Origin: Roseivirga seohaensis | GTDB lineage: Bacteria; Bacteroidota; Bacteroidia; Cytophagales; Cyclobacteriaceae | Assembly (NCBI RefSeq): GCF_001592945.1 | Contig: NZ_LRPB01000023.1 | Span: 186,001 to 250,000, forward strand | Reading direction: 5' to 3' | Length of the DNA stretch: 64,000 bases | Part shown: one piece after another, positions 18,668-28,103 of the stretch | Layout: each line of letters opens with the position of its first letter | How positions within the stretch are numbered: position 1 is the first letter of the stretch | Program-made: the position numbers and the translations under genes | Notes under the pieces: generated by a model | What the model was told of the DNA's origin: nothing | What the model saw: the letters and a program-made list of their open reading frames with translations, nothing else | The model's database searches: none

Positions 18668-20197
18668 TTAATGTTTAAAATGGCGAGTACCTGTAAACAC
18701 CATCGCCATGCTGTTTTTGTCGCAATAATCAATTGAAAGATCGTCCTTAATTGATCCACCCGGTTGAATTACAGCAACAATTCCTTCACCCTTTGCAATT
18801 TCTACGCAATCAGGGAATGGAAAGAAAGCATCTGAAGCCATTACGGCTCCATTCAAATCAAAACCGAAAGTCTTGGCCTTTTCTATAGCTTGTTTCAAAG
18901 CATCTACCCTAGAGGTTTGGCCTACTCCACTAGAAAGCATTTGTCCGTCTTTTGCTAAAATAATAGTGTTAGACTTAGTGTGCTTACAGATTTTACTAGC
19001 AAAAGCTAATGCCAAATTCTCAGCTTCTGTAGTAGCTTTTTTAGTTACTTGCTTAAAATCAGAAATTTGATCGGTTACTAAATCTCTATCCTGAACAATA
19101 ACACCGTTTAATAAACTCTTGAACTGTTTTGTAGTGTTTAATGGCTGCTTTTTCACCAATAATATTCTGTTCTTCTTGCCTTTCAGCAATTCCAAAGCAT
19201 CGGCATCGAACGCTGGAGCAATCAAAACTTCAAAGAAAAGCGAATTCAACTCTTCGGCAGCAGCCAAGTCAATTGGTTGGTTGCTTACTAGTACACCTCC
19301 AAAAGCACTCACCGTATCAGCTGCGAAAGCTTTTAAGTAAGCCTCTTTAACAGTGTCGCCAATTGCAACGCCACAGGCATTGGTATGTTTTAAAATAGCG
19401 AAAGCCTTTTCATCTTCTGAAAACTCCTCAATCAAACTTACAGCAGCATCTACATCTACCAAGTTATTGTAGGAAAGTTCTTTTCCGTTTAGTTTTTCAA
19501 AAAGTTCATCAAGCGGACCAAAGAACTGCCCTTTTTGATGTGGGTTTTCTCCATAGCGCAATGTCTGACCTTCTGTTTCACTTACTTTAAATCTTTCAAG
19601 GGCTTCATCTTGATTAAAGTAGTTGAAAATAGCTGTATCATAATGAGACGAAACATCAAAGGCCTGCGCAGCAAATGCTTTTCTATCAGAAAGGTCCGTA
19701 CTCCCCTTTTTATCTTCAAGTAGCTTTTCTAAAGTGGGGTATTGGTTTCTTGACGAAACTATTACTACATCTTTAAAATTTTTGGCAGCCGCTCTTATCA
19801 ATGAAATTCCGCCAATATCTATCTTCTCAATAATATCTTGCTCTGGTGCTCCTGAAGCTACAGTAGCTTCGAAAGGATATAAATCAACGATCACCAAATC
19901 AATTGAAGGGATTTCGAATTCTTTCGCTTGATCTAAATCTCCAGCATTATCTCTCCTGTGTAAAATTCCACCAAATACCTTAGGATGAAGCGTTTTTACT
20001 CGGCCACCGAAAATTGACGGATAACTCGTAAGATCTTCAACAGCGGTAACCGGAACACCTAATTCTTCGATGAAAGTTTGCGTACCCCCTGTAGAGTAAA
20101 TTTGAACACCTAAAGCCCCTAATTTCTTAACAATTGGAGCTAGGTTGTCTTTATGAAAAACAGAAATTAATGCAGATTGGATTTTAACCTTTGACAT
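18668..20197 (-). CDS. purH: Bifunctional AICAR transformylase / IMP cyclohydrolase
   Basis: 509 residues, the normal length for PurH. The N-terminal MGS-like IMP cyclohydrolase domain begins SALISVFHKDN and contains STGGTQTFIEELGVPV and VKTLHPKVFGGIL. The C-terminal AICAR transformylase domain has LRYGENPHQKGQFFG, the folate/AICAR active-site stretch KHTNACGVAIGD, and a terminal GGSIKDDLSIDYCD segment. It carries out the last two steps of de novo IMP synthesis. purN, another folate-dependent step of the same pathway, lies 38 bases upstream on the same strand. Confidence 0.97.
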   Translation of the reverse strand: MSKVKIQSALISVFHKDNLAPIVKKLGALGVQIYSTGGTQTFIEELGVPVTAVEDLTSYPSIFGGRVKTLHPKVFGGILHRRDNAGDLDQAKEFEIPSIDLVIVDLYPFEATVASGAPEQDIIEKIDIGGISLIRAAAKNFKDVVIVSSRNQYPTLEKLLEDKKGSTDLSDRKAFAAQAFDVSSHYDTAIFNYFNQDEALERFKVSETEGQTLRYGENPHQKGQFFGPLDELFEKLNGKELSYNNLVDVDAAVSLIEEFSEDEKAFAILKHTNACGVAIGDTVKEAYLKAFAADTVSAFGGVLVSNQPIDLAAAEELNSLFFEVLIAPAFDADALELLKGKKNRILLVKKQPLNTTKQFKSLLNGVIVQDRDLVTDQISDFKQVTKKATTEAENLALAFASKICKHTKSNTIILAKDGQMLSSGVGQTSRVDALKQAIEKAKTFGFDLNGAVMASDAFFPFPDCVEIAKGEGIVAVIQPGGSIKDDLSIDYCDKNSMAMVFTGTRHFKH

Positions 20198-20235
20198 GTA
20201 GGTTGGCTTTTAATTAAGTCGCAAAACTAGGCATT

Positions 20236-20814
20236 TTAGAACTTATTAAGAACTAGATTCTCAATCACTTTTGCATAATTTTCATGTTCCAGCACTTGAA
20301 CCTTTCTCGCAATTTCATCAGGCGAGTCGTTTGGTTCGATACGACATGAAAACTGAGCTAAAATGGAACCTTCGTCATAATGTTCATTTACCAAATGTAT
20401 GGTAATACCCGTTTCTGATTCTCCAGCTGCTTTCACAGCTTCATGCACATGCATTCCATACATGCCTTTACCACCAAATTTTGGCAATAAGGCGGGATGA
20501 ATATTTACAATTTTATTTGGAAAAGCCTCTACCAAATAGGTTGGAATCAACCACATAAAACCCGCTAAAGCAATAGCATCAACCTTGAACTTCTTTAGAG
20601 TATGCAGCACTGATTGAGTATTGTAAAATTGCTCTCGCGAAAAATTGAAAGTAGGAATATCAAAATTCTTCGCCCTTTCAAGAACCCCAGCTTCTGTCTT
20701 ATTACACAAAAGCAAAACAACTTCTACTTTATCATGATTTTCAAAATATTCGAAAATTTTTTGGGCATTAGTACCACTGCCTGAGGCAAAAATTGCAATT
20801 CGATTTTTGTTCAT
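20236..20814 (-). CDS. purN: Phosphoribosylglycinamide formyltransferase PurN
   Basis: 192 residues from the ATG at 20812-20814 (MNKNRIAIFASGSGTNAQ). The frame is open to TTG 20820, but the ATG forms an ATGA overlap with the stop of the upstream prenyltransferase gene and matches the family N-terminus. GAR transformylase motifs: the phosphate-binding ASGSGTN, GFMWLIP, catalytic Asn and His in NIHPALLP, and the Asp-containing NEHYDEGSILAQ. It transfers a formyl group from 10-formyl-THF to GAR in purine synthesis. Co-transcribed with purH downstream. Confidence 0.95.
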   Translation of the reverse strand: MNKNRIAIFASGSGTNAQKIFEYFENHDKVEVVLLLCNKTEAGVLERAKNFDIPTFNFSREQFYNTQSVLHTLKKFKVDAIALAGFMWLIPTYLVEAFPNKIVNIHPALLPKFGGKGMYGMHVHEAVKAAGESETGITIHLVNEHYDEGSILAQFSCRIEPNDSPDEIARKVQVLEHENYAKVIENLVLNKF

Positions 20815-21656
20815 ATCCAAACCATACTGATTACTCCCAACAGCATAATAACTTTACAAAATGTGCTGAGTTTACCGTAATCCTTGATCTTATCAGCCTT
20901 TAAAAGCTCAAAGATGAGGAAAATCATAATAACTGAAAGTGTGATGGGGAAAACAATATTTATGGAACTCATCAGAACGAATACCACCGTGCAAAAGATC
21001 AAAACAATTCCATAAATAATCTGCTTAGTTTTGGCTATTCCTAAAACAATTGGAAGGGTTTTACAGCCAAATTTTTCATCTCCTTTCAAGTCTTCCATAT
21101 CCTTAATAATCTCTCGAATAAGTGTTATGAATCCCGCAAAAATGGCGTAGCATAAAACCAAATATTCTCGCTCTTGAAAATACTGACCAACTAAAAATAG
21201 TGTAGTGCCTGTAAGAATAGCAATGGTGAAATTTCCTATAAAGGGCAGCCTCTTTAACTGATTTGAGTAAAGCCAAAGAAGAAAAGCTGCAATAAAATTA
21301 ATAGTACCAATGGTTGGTGAAATATAGAACCCAATACCAATTCCTATAAAGTTAAAAGCAGTATGTGCAATAATTATCCATCTTCTTTTCAAGGCTCTGC
21401 CAACTATCACTCTATCAGGCCTATTGACATAATCTATTTTAACATCATAATAATCATTAATCAGGTATCCAGCACTAGTGATAATTACCGTGGAAAGAAC
21501 AAGCAAAAAAAATTTTTGATCATTTAACAGATGCCAACTAAGCCCCTCATGTAATAAAAAAATAGCAGTAAAATACTGAGTAAGCCCCACGATAATGAGG
21601 TTCAAACCTCTCACCATTTTGAGGTATTTAAATACAGAAAAGTGGTTTGACATCAT
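20811..21656 (-). CDS. UbiA-family prenyltransferase (GGGP synthase-like/MenA-like)
   Basis: 281 residues, eight or nine membrane helices. Both Asp-rich motifs of the UbiA family are intact: NDYYDVKIDYVNRPDRV (NDxxDxxxD) near 66-82, and DMEDLKGDEKFGCKTLP (DxxxD) near 190. These bind the prenyl diphosphate through Mg2+. Bacteroidota homologues in this arrangement are usually annotated as geranylgeranylglycerol-phosphate geranylgeranyltransferase-like, but the acceptor is not proven; a quinone or other lipid acceptor is equally open. Its stop overlaps the purN start by ATGA, so purine genes are coupled to it. A promoter candidate lies at 21686-21714. Starts at 21656 or at the next codon (MM) are equivalent. 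Confidence 0.85.
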   Translation of the reverse strand: MMSNHFSVFKYLKMVRGLNLIIVGLTQYFTAIFLLHEGLSWHLLNDQKFFLLVLSTVIITSAGYLINDYYDVKIDYVNRPDRVIVGRALKRRWIIIAHTAFNFIGIGIGFYISPTIGTINFIAAFLLWLYSNQLKRLPFIGNFTIAILTGTTLFLVGQYFQEREYLVLCYAIFAGFITLIREIIKDMEDLKGDEKFGCKTLPIVLGIAKTKQIIYGIVLIFCTVVFVLMSSINIVFPITLSVIMIFLIFELLKADKIKDYGKLSTFCKVIMLLGVISMVWI

Positions 21657-21976
21657 AGAAATGAGTATTCAACCCTATTACGTGATAAAGGTAAGCTTGT
21701 TCGCTTAGCTTCAATATTAAAATCATCTGAAATTAATGAAAGCTAGCTCAAATCACCGCAGTCTCAAATTGGGAAACGATTTCCAAAATGGAGATAAATT
21801 CCTTTGAATTATTATTGTTTTATAATAAAAAAACCAACATTTTTGTTCTATCAGCAAGAAGTAAATTCTTGGCACTGTTTTGTTAAGTATAAATAGTTGA
21901 GGTTTTGCCTTGGCTCTACAATACCTAACAGATAGCAAGATTTTATATGCTGTGTTCACCTAAACATGTCGCTTCA
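21657..21976. other. Divergent intergenic region, no gene seen
   Basis: 320 bases between the prenyltransferase gene and the giant surface protein gene. AT-rich, with no supported ORF or RNA gene. The left part carries a minus-strand promoter candidate. The right part must drive the surface protein gene; no TAnnTTTG match with a well-placed TTG was found for it, though AT-rich stretches near 21810-21900 are plausible. Confidence 0.6.
21686..21714 (-). promoter_or_regulatory. Bacteroidota-type promoter candidate for the prenyltransferase-purN-purH genes
   Basis: On the minus strand, TTG (714-712 side) is followed after 18 bases by TACCTTTA (21693-21686), one mismatch from the Bacteroidota -7 consensus TAnnTTTG with the normal TTG spacing. 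The predicted start point would leave a leader of roughly 20 bases. Confidence 0.4.
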
Positions 21977-24900
21977 ATGCCAAAACTGCTCAAGGTATTC
22001 CTTGTTTTATGTTTGATCGTGTGCTCAAACCAAAAACTTTTTGGTCAGACAGCAATTACTGCATACAGTACAACTACCGTAAATCCGGCAAATACTTCAT
22101 ATACGGCTACTGCTCCTAGCGATGCAAGCAACAACATCAATGCTTCAACTTCTTACACAGTTAATTATGGAACTGGTAACGACTTTATATTAAATGGTTA
22201 TACCATAGGCGGTTCTTCTTACAATAACTTTTTACAACCTGACACATTAATCATCCAAAGAACTGACGGGGGGCGTTTTGTAAACATTTGGTACACTCTT
22301 AATAACCTTACCGCAAATACTGTTAGTCTTGATGGTCTAGAAGTAGACGATGCTGATGCAATCTATCAAACTGGAAGTTTGATTACTGGTTACGACAATA
22401 TTTTGGTAAATACAGATGACGAAGCGAGCGGTAGTATTCAAGCACAAATCGAACGGGTAGATGTAATTTGGTATACTGGAATTGTAACCTGCGAGCCAAA
22501 TAATGCTGTTTTTCCTGTTATTGAACGAGGAGGAAATGACGAAATAAAGATTGCCGCCATTACAGCCCTAGATGGTAATGGTAACCCTTCTGCTTATAGT
22601 AATATGGTTAATATTGAGGATTCGGACTGGCCTGGTACGGGAAATAGCTTTAATAACTACCTTATTTTAAGAAGGCAAACCGTAGGGCAAAACCCATTAC
22701 CACTTATAAACATCGGTACATTTGCTGGGCAATCAGCTCAAACCATTCAGGGGGTTGGAGTTTCTTTTACAGAGCTTGGTATTTCGGCCAACCAAGTAGT
22801 ATATGGCTATTCAATCTTTGCATTCGACACCAATGCTACCGACCATACTTTAACCGACATTAATACATTCCCAACCAATACAACTGCACTAAACTCAGGT
22901 TTGGATTTAGTAGCTGGGGTTTCGGCAGCAGTATCTTCTGATGATTGCTTAACACCAGCCGTTGGTCCAGGGGGTTATAAAGCAGCGCTTACCACCTGGT
23001 TGAAAGCCAATGTAGGTGTTACAACCGCAACAGATGGCAGTACTTTATCTGACTGGCAAGACCAATGGGTAGGCGATAATGATGCTACTTCAAGCACTGG
23101 AACAGTGGTGTATAGAAGTACTTCAAGCAGTATTAATTTTAACCCTACAGCAGATTTTGGCAACGGAAACAATAGCCTCGATATAGCAAATAATGCCGGT
23201 TTCAACACCGCCACTTCTTACACTAGAAAGGGAATTAACCTTGCGTTCCGAACTAGCACAAGTGACATAAATACAAGACAAGTTTTATATGAGCAAGGCG
23301 GAAATTCACGAGGAATCAACATATATATCCGAAATGGTTTTCTACACCTTACAGCTTGGAACGTACCAAATGATGGAGCCGGTTCTCCATGGAACAACAG
23401 TGGAAACGTAACCACGGTAAGCACCGCAATAACTACAAACACTGAATACATTGTTACCTTAGAAGAAAACGGAAACTCTTCAGGAACAGGAACTATTACT
23501 GGATATTTAAACGGACAGAGCTTTGGATCGTTTGGAAATGTTGGTCTACTTTATCAACATACCGGAGGAATCCAGCTTGGTGGTGCTGATGGTAATATGA
23601 GATTTGATGATGGCTCCAATAACAGCGGAAACTCGTTTTATGGGGAAATTTCGGAACTCATTTACTGTAACGAACCAGGCGCATTTCCGCTTACACAACG
23701 CAATAGGATAGAAAGTTACCTAGCGATCAAATACGGCATTACCCTCGATCAATCTACGCCTCTTAATTATGTAAACTCTGAGGGTACTGTTATTTTCAAT
23801 ACCACCTCAGCTGCGTCTATTGGTGGATTTTTAGAATACAATAAAGACATTGCAGGTATAGGAAGAGACGATAATTCTGCCTTTGAACAGGTTAAATCAA
23901 GAAGCGAGAACAATAACTCTGTGGTAACAGTAGACAACGGAGGAAGCATAACCTCTAATAATTCTTGGTTTATTTGGGGAAATGATGGTGGGGCTGATAC
24001 TGACACAGAAACTACAGATGTTCCACCACTAATTTCGCAACGTGTGGAACGTGTTTGGCGCGTTGGGGAAACCGGAGAAACGGGTAACAACTCTATTTCT
24101 TTTGACCTTGATGAACTTACTATTTCTGGCAGCCCAGCGGCCGCTGATTACAGTCTGTTAGTAGCAGGTAATAGTTCCAATGGAGACTTTTCTTCTGGTT
24201 CGGTAATAACAGGAGGTGTTATTTCTGGTAATACTATAACCTTTAGTAATGTCAACCTTTCTAATGGACAATACTTTACACTGGGCACTGGATTTATAGA
24301 CTGTGCTCCTGGCGAAGTAAGCTCAAACTTAACTCTATGGCTTAAAGCGGATGTTGGACCAAGCTCAACTACAAATGGAGGCAATGTAAGCACTTGGTTC
24401 GATCAGGCAGGTAGTAATAACGCCACAGCCGCCTCTGGCGATGAACCTAATTATGAGAGTAATTCTATCAACTTTAACCCCGCACTTAATTTTGATGCCG
24501 CTAATACCGAAGAAATTTCCGGAAGTGCTGGTTTTAATTCAAGTGCCTACTACATCGTACTAAATACTGATCAGACTTATAATAACTCATCTCCACAAGA
24601 AACAATCGTAGAATTTGCGGTACCTGCCACTGCAACAAACCAGTTTGGGAGTCTACTTTTTGGTAGCGTAACTTCAGCTATAACCAATGAAGTATTCTCT
24701 CATTCTATTGGGGGTACTGGTACACGTTGGAGAAGAGGTACAGACTTTGCCACGTTTGGAGGGATTAATAGTAATCAGACCATGATGTTTGGGGTAAAAA
24801 ACAATGCTACCAATAACAACACAGAAATATTTGTGAATGGCAGAAATCAAGTAAACCTACAAAGTGGAACATTCTTAACCTCTACCAACGTGGCTTATAG

Positions 24901-27496
24901 AATAGGTGGTAACCTAGACGCTAACACTTTTACTAATGATACTTTTGATGGACAAATAGCCGAAGTTATATCCTTTTCGGCTCGCCCTTCAGATGCAGAA
25001 CATAACCGAATTCAATCATATTTAGCCATTAAATATGGCATCACGCTAAGCCAGAATACAGCTCAAAACTACGTAAATTCATCTGGAACCACTGTTTGGA
25101 ATGCGACTACAAACAGCACATATAATAGAGACATTGCTGGAATTGGCCGAGATGATGGCTCATGTTTACAGCAAAAGCAATCTAAGAGCCAAAACTCTGG
25201 TTCAATAGTTACCATCGGAAATGGTGGGATTTTTACAGACAATGCTTCTAATCCAAATAGTTTCACTGCCGATGACTCTTTCTTGATATGGGGAAATGAT
25301 GGAGATAATGCCGATCAAGCCAACGCGAATACTGTAGATGTTCCTGGTAACGTAACGGAAAGAATAGAACGTATTTGGAGAGTAGATGAGTCAGGAACAG
25401 TTGGAAATACATCTGTTTCTTTCGACCTGACAGGTTTAGGCTATTCATCTAATGCCTCAGATTTTCAATTAATTGTATCTTCATCTTCAACAATGGCCAG
25501 TGGTTCAACCATTTCTGGAGGTACATTTAACGGCAATGTGATTACATTTAATAATGTAAATTTTGCCGATGGAGATTACTTTACGCTGGGAACAGCAAGA
25601 GAAACATGTGGGCCTGGTGGAGTAACAACCGACCTAGCATTATGGTTAAGGGCTGATGACGGCACCGGCACAACCACAAATAACACTGACCTTAATACTT
25701 GGACAGACCAAAGCCCAATCGGTAGAAATGCCAATGAAATCAACTTGGGCGGAGGTGCACCGGTAGAGCCAAAATACCAAACCAACCAAATCAACTTTAA
25801 CCCAGCAATTAATTTTAGCGACCCTAACTCAACCAACGCTTCCTTTATGGAAACTTCTGGTGGAAACAACGTGTCGGAAGATTTTACATTAATAGCAGTA
25901 TTTGAAACTGGTCAAACAGGCGGTTCAACTTCTAACTTTGAAGATGCCCCAGCTATTATTGGAGGCGGTGATTCTGGTGGGTCGGCAGATTACGGGTTAG
26001 GAATTTCTGGTGGCAGGGTACATATGAATGCCGCCAATAACTCTACATTGAACGTGAGGAGTGCATCTGGCCCAGTATATAACAACTTTGAACCATTCAT
26101 TGCTACTGGTACCCGTAGAAGATTAACCTCGGCAGGATCTATTCAGCTATATATTAACTCTGCAAATGTTGGCTCAGGAACCTCTACCAACACTTCGCTT
26201 ACCGGTCCTGGTTCTTTCGGAATAGGAAACCACGATGACTCAAACGTAGCTTCGCAGTTTAGCGGTAGAATTGCTGAAGTACTGGTTTTCTCAGATGATC
26301 TTACAGAAAATGAAAGGCAAAGAGTTGAATCTTATTTGGCTGTTAAATACGGTATTACAAGAAACGCTGGTGGTACTACTACTGAAGACTATTTGTCGTC
26401 TGCGGGTACTATCACATGGGACTGGTCTGAACAGACCGTTTACAATAACGATATTGCTGGTATAGGCCGCGATGACGACTCATGTTTCCAACAATGGAAG
26501 TCAAAAAGTGAAAATGATGATGCTATTGTTACTATGGAAATGGCGGGATCATTTACTACCGACAACTCATTCCTAATTTGGGGAAATGATAATGTAGCGA
26601 AAACTGGAACTAGAGAAGAAGGCAATACAGAATACAACTCTTCTCAGGTAAGTGGCCGACTATTCAGAGAATGGTATGTACAAGAAACAGGTACCGTAGG
26701 AACCGTAAATCTAACCTTCGATCTGGCCGATATTATGGGACCAAGCGGTGTTGGAACAAACAACCTAAACCAAGTAAGATTAATGGTAGATAATGATGGA
26801 GACTTTACTTCTGGAGTAACCTTAGTGGCTCCAACATCCATCAACGCAACAGAAAAAACGGTAACTTTTGCGGTCAACCTAAATGACACTCAGTATTTCA
26901 CTTTAGGCTCTTTACAAGCGGCTTCGCTACCTATTACGCTATTATCCTTTGAGGCTCAAAAAACCAATGAGGATTATGTTAGATTAGATTGGAGTACCGC
27001 AGACGAAACCAATAACGCTTACTTTACCATTGAAAGAAGCACTAACGGTGAAGACTTTGAAGGCATTAGTACACTCGTAGGTGCAGGCAACAGCCAGGAT
27101 GTGAACAATTATTTCTACATAGACAAAGCACCTAAATCAGGTAACAACTTCTATCGCTTAAAACAAACCGATTTCAATGGAATGTCTACGGTTTCTGAAA
27201 TCAAAAGAGTGTTTGTAGAAAAAACGACCTTAGTACAAACCTTTAATGTATTCCCGAATCCGGTAAATCGAGGAGATTTGATTACCATAGAATACGGTGT
27301 TGAGGTAGAAAGCGAAGTACTTGTACAGCTAATTTCAGCATCGGGCGTGCTTATCAATAGTCAATCTACCATACTGAATCCTGAAACTGGAAGCATTACT
27401 CTGGAAACCTCAGGGCTGAGCAAAGGCTTGCACATGATTACACTAACCGATAAAGCTACTAAAGAGCGACAAACCTTTAAAGTAATCGTTCACTAG
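21977..27496 (+). CDS. Giant repeat-containing surface protein with type IX sorting tail
   Basis: 1839 residues from ATG 21977 (MPKLLKVFLVLCLIVCSNQK, cleavage near LFGQ); the frame also opens at 21947, but that start adds ten non-signal residues. Layout: a unique N-terminal domain (about 30-325), then three related modules (about 330-775, 780-1205, 1208-1640). Each module opens with a W-L-K/R-A-D/N motif (LWLKADVG, LWLRADDG), has a LamG/concanavalin-like body, and then YLA(I/V)KYGIT, DIAGIGRDD, WGNDG and YFTLGT. These match the DUF8202-type secreted proteins of this phylum. Residues about 1650-1750 form a beta linker, and the last 85 (from FNVFPNPVNRGD) are a type A T9SS sorting domain. Probably exported by the GldKLMN/SprE machinery and attached to the surface; adhesion or glycan binding is inferred. 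Confidence 0.9.
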   Translation: MPKLLKVFLVLCLIVCSNQKLFGQTAITAYSTTTVNPANTSYTATAPSDASNNINASTSYTVNYGTGNDFILNGYTIGGSSYNNFLQPDTLIIQRTDGGRFVNIWYTLNNLTANTVSLDGLEVDDADAIYQTGSLITGYDNILVNTDDEASGSIQAQIERVDVIWYTGIVTCEPNNAVFPVIERGGNDEIKIAAITALDGNGNPSAYSNMVNIEDSDWPGTGNSFNNYLILRRQTVGQNPLPLINIGTFAGQSAQTIQGVGVSFTELGISANQVVYGYSIFAFDTNATDHTLTDINTFPTNTTALNSGLDLVAGVSAAVSSDDCLTPAVGPGGYKAALTTWLKANVGVTTATDGSTLSDWQDQWVGDNDATSSTGTVVYRSTSSSINFNPTADFGNGNNSLDIANNAGFNTATSYTRKGINLAFRTSTSDINTRQVLYEQGGNSRGINIYIRNGFLHLTAWNVPNDGAGSPWNNSGNVTTVSTAITTNTEYIVTLEENGNSSGTGTITGYLNGQSFGSFGNVGLLYQHTGGIQLGGADGNMRFDDGSNNSGNSFYGEISELIYCNEPGAFPLTQRNRIESYLAIKYGITLDQSTPLNYVNSEGTVIFNTTSAASIGGFLEYNKDIAGIGRDDNSAFEQVKSRSENNNSVVTVDNGGSITSNNSWFIWGNDGGADTDTETTDVPPLISQRVERVWRVGETGETGNNSISFDLDELTISGSPAAADYSLLVAGNSSNGDFSSGSVITGGVISGNTITFSNVNLSNGQYFTLGTGFIDCAPGEVSSNLTLWLKADVGPSSTTNGGNVSTWFDQAGSNNATAASGDEPNYESNSINFNPALNFDAANTEEISGSAGFNSSAYYIVLNTDQTYNNSSPQETIVEFAVPATATNQFGSLLFGSVTSAITNEVFSHSIGGTGTRWRRGTDFATFGGINSNQTMMFGVKNNATNNNTEIFVNGRNQVNLQSGTFLTSTNVAYRIGGNLDANTFTNDTFDGQIAEVISFSARPSDAEHNRIQSYLAIKYGITLSQNTAQNYVNSSGTTVWNATTNSTYNRDIAGIGRDDGSCLQQKQSKSQNSGSIVTIGNGGIFTDNASNPNSFTADDSFLIWGNDGDNADQANANTVDVPGNVTERIERIWRVDESGTVGNTSVSFDLTGLGYSSNASDFQLIVSSSSTMASGSTISGGTFNGNVITFNNVNFADGDYFTLGTARETCGPGGVTTDLALWLRADDGTGTTTNNTDLNTWTDQSPIGRNANEINLGGGAPVEPKYQTNQINFNPAINFSDPNSTNASFMETSGGNNVSEDFTLIAVFETGQTGGSTSNFEDAPAIIGGGDSGGSADYGLGISGGRVHMNAANNSTLNVRSASGPVYNNFEPFIATGTRRRLTSAGSIQLYINSANVGSGTSTNTSLTGPGSFGIGNHDDSNVASQFSGRIAEVLVFSDDLTENERQRVESYLAVKYGITRNAGGTTTEDYLSSAGTITWDWSEQTVYNNDIAGIGRDDDSCFQQWKSKSENDDAIVTMEMAGSFTTDNSFLIWGNDNVAKTGTREEGNTEYNSSQVSGRLFREWYVQETGTVGTVNLTFDLADIMGPSGVGTNNLNQVRLMVDNDGDFTSGVTLVAPTSINATEKTVTFAVNLNDTQYFTLGSLQAASLPITLLSFEAQKTNEDYVRLDWSTADETNNAYFTIERSTNGEDFEGISTLVGAGNSQDVNNYFYIDKAPKSGNNFYRLKQTDFNGMSTVSEIKRVFVEKTTLVQTFNVFPNPVNRGDLITIEYGVEVESEVLVQLISASGVLINSQSTILNPETGSITLETSGLSKGLHMITLTDKATKERQTFKVIVH

Positions 27497-28103
27497 TATA
27501 TACTGAGGAGAATATTAGGCCATTCATTAAAGTGAAATTTTCACTTCTTGAATGGCCTATTTTTTTGAACTTATGGTCAAAGTTCACAAGTGATCTTGAC
27601 TCTAATTTTGCTGTAATTTTGAAAAACTTAAACATAAGCCACAGCAATAACTGGTGGCCAAATCGATCAGTATTCTGAAAGTCTGAACAAATCCATATTC
27701 CATCGTTATTGAGTTGCTTAGAAAGCTGAACGATTACTTCATCTAACCTAACCTCGGAAAAGACATCGAGAAAGAAGTTGGTGATGATCACATCATATTC
27801 TCTATCTGCAGGGAGCGCACTTTCTTCCCCATGAATAAAGTCTACTGATTCACTGAACTCACAGTTCTTCTTCGATAAGGAAATCATCCTCTCAGAGGCT
27901 TCTACATAAGTAAGTTTCCCTTTAAAACCCGTGTTGAACAGTTCGTTGATAATCCATCCTGTGCCTCCGCCCATGATTAATACATTAGCATTATCGGGAA
28001 TCACGGGTAGGAAATGAGTCTGAGTCTGCTTTAGCTTTTTCCCAAAAACAACTTTAGCCAAGCCGTCATATACTGGGGCGATAAGGTTGAAGTTGTTTTT
28101 CAC
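27477..28103 (-). CDS. Class I SAM-dependent methyltransferase
   Basis: 208 residues. A Rossmann-fold methyltransferase: motif I VLIMGGGTGWIINEL (about 40-54), acidic post-I TYVEASERMI, motif III/IV region YDVIITNFFLDVF. The opening FNLIAPVYDGLA is typical of UbiE/MenG-like and related small-molecule methyltransferases. It starts with GTG, overlapping the stop of the UbiA-like gene in GTGA, so the pair is translationally coupled. Its 3' end overlaps the end of the giant surface protein gene by 20 bases tail to tail, and the terminator of that gene lies inside its coding sequence. The substrate is unknown; a prenylated or quinone-like lipid is suggested only by its neighbour. Confidence 0.85.
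   Translation of the reverse strand: MKNNFNLIAPVYDGLAKVVFGKKLKQTQTHFLPVIPDNANVLIMGGGTGWIINELFNTGFKGKLTYVEASERMISLSKKNCEFSESVDFIHGEESALPADREYDVIITNFFLDVFSEVRLDEVIVQLSKQLNNDGIWICSDFQNTDRFGHQLLLWLMFKFFKITAKLESRSLVNFDHKFKKIGHSRSENFTLMNGLIFSSVYTSERLL
27517..27567 (+). terminator. Strong intrinsic terminator of the surface protein gene, inside the convergent CDS
   Basis: A long hairpin: 27517-27526 pairs perfectly with 27549-27558, and an inner 7-bp stem pairs 27530-27536 with 27540-27546. It is followed by a run of seven T on the plus strand (27560-27566). It starts 20 bases after the surface protein stop and is read through as the last codons of the minus-strand methyltransferase. Confidence 0.85.
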
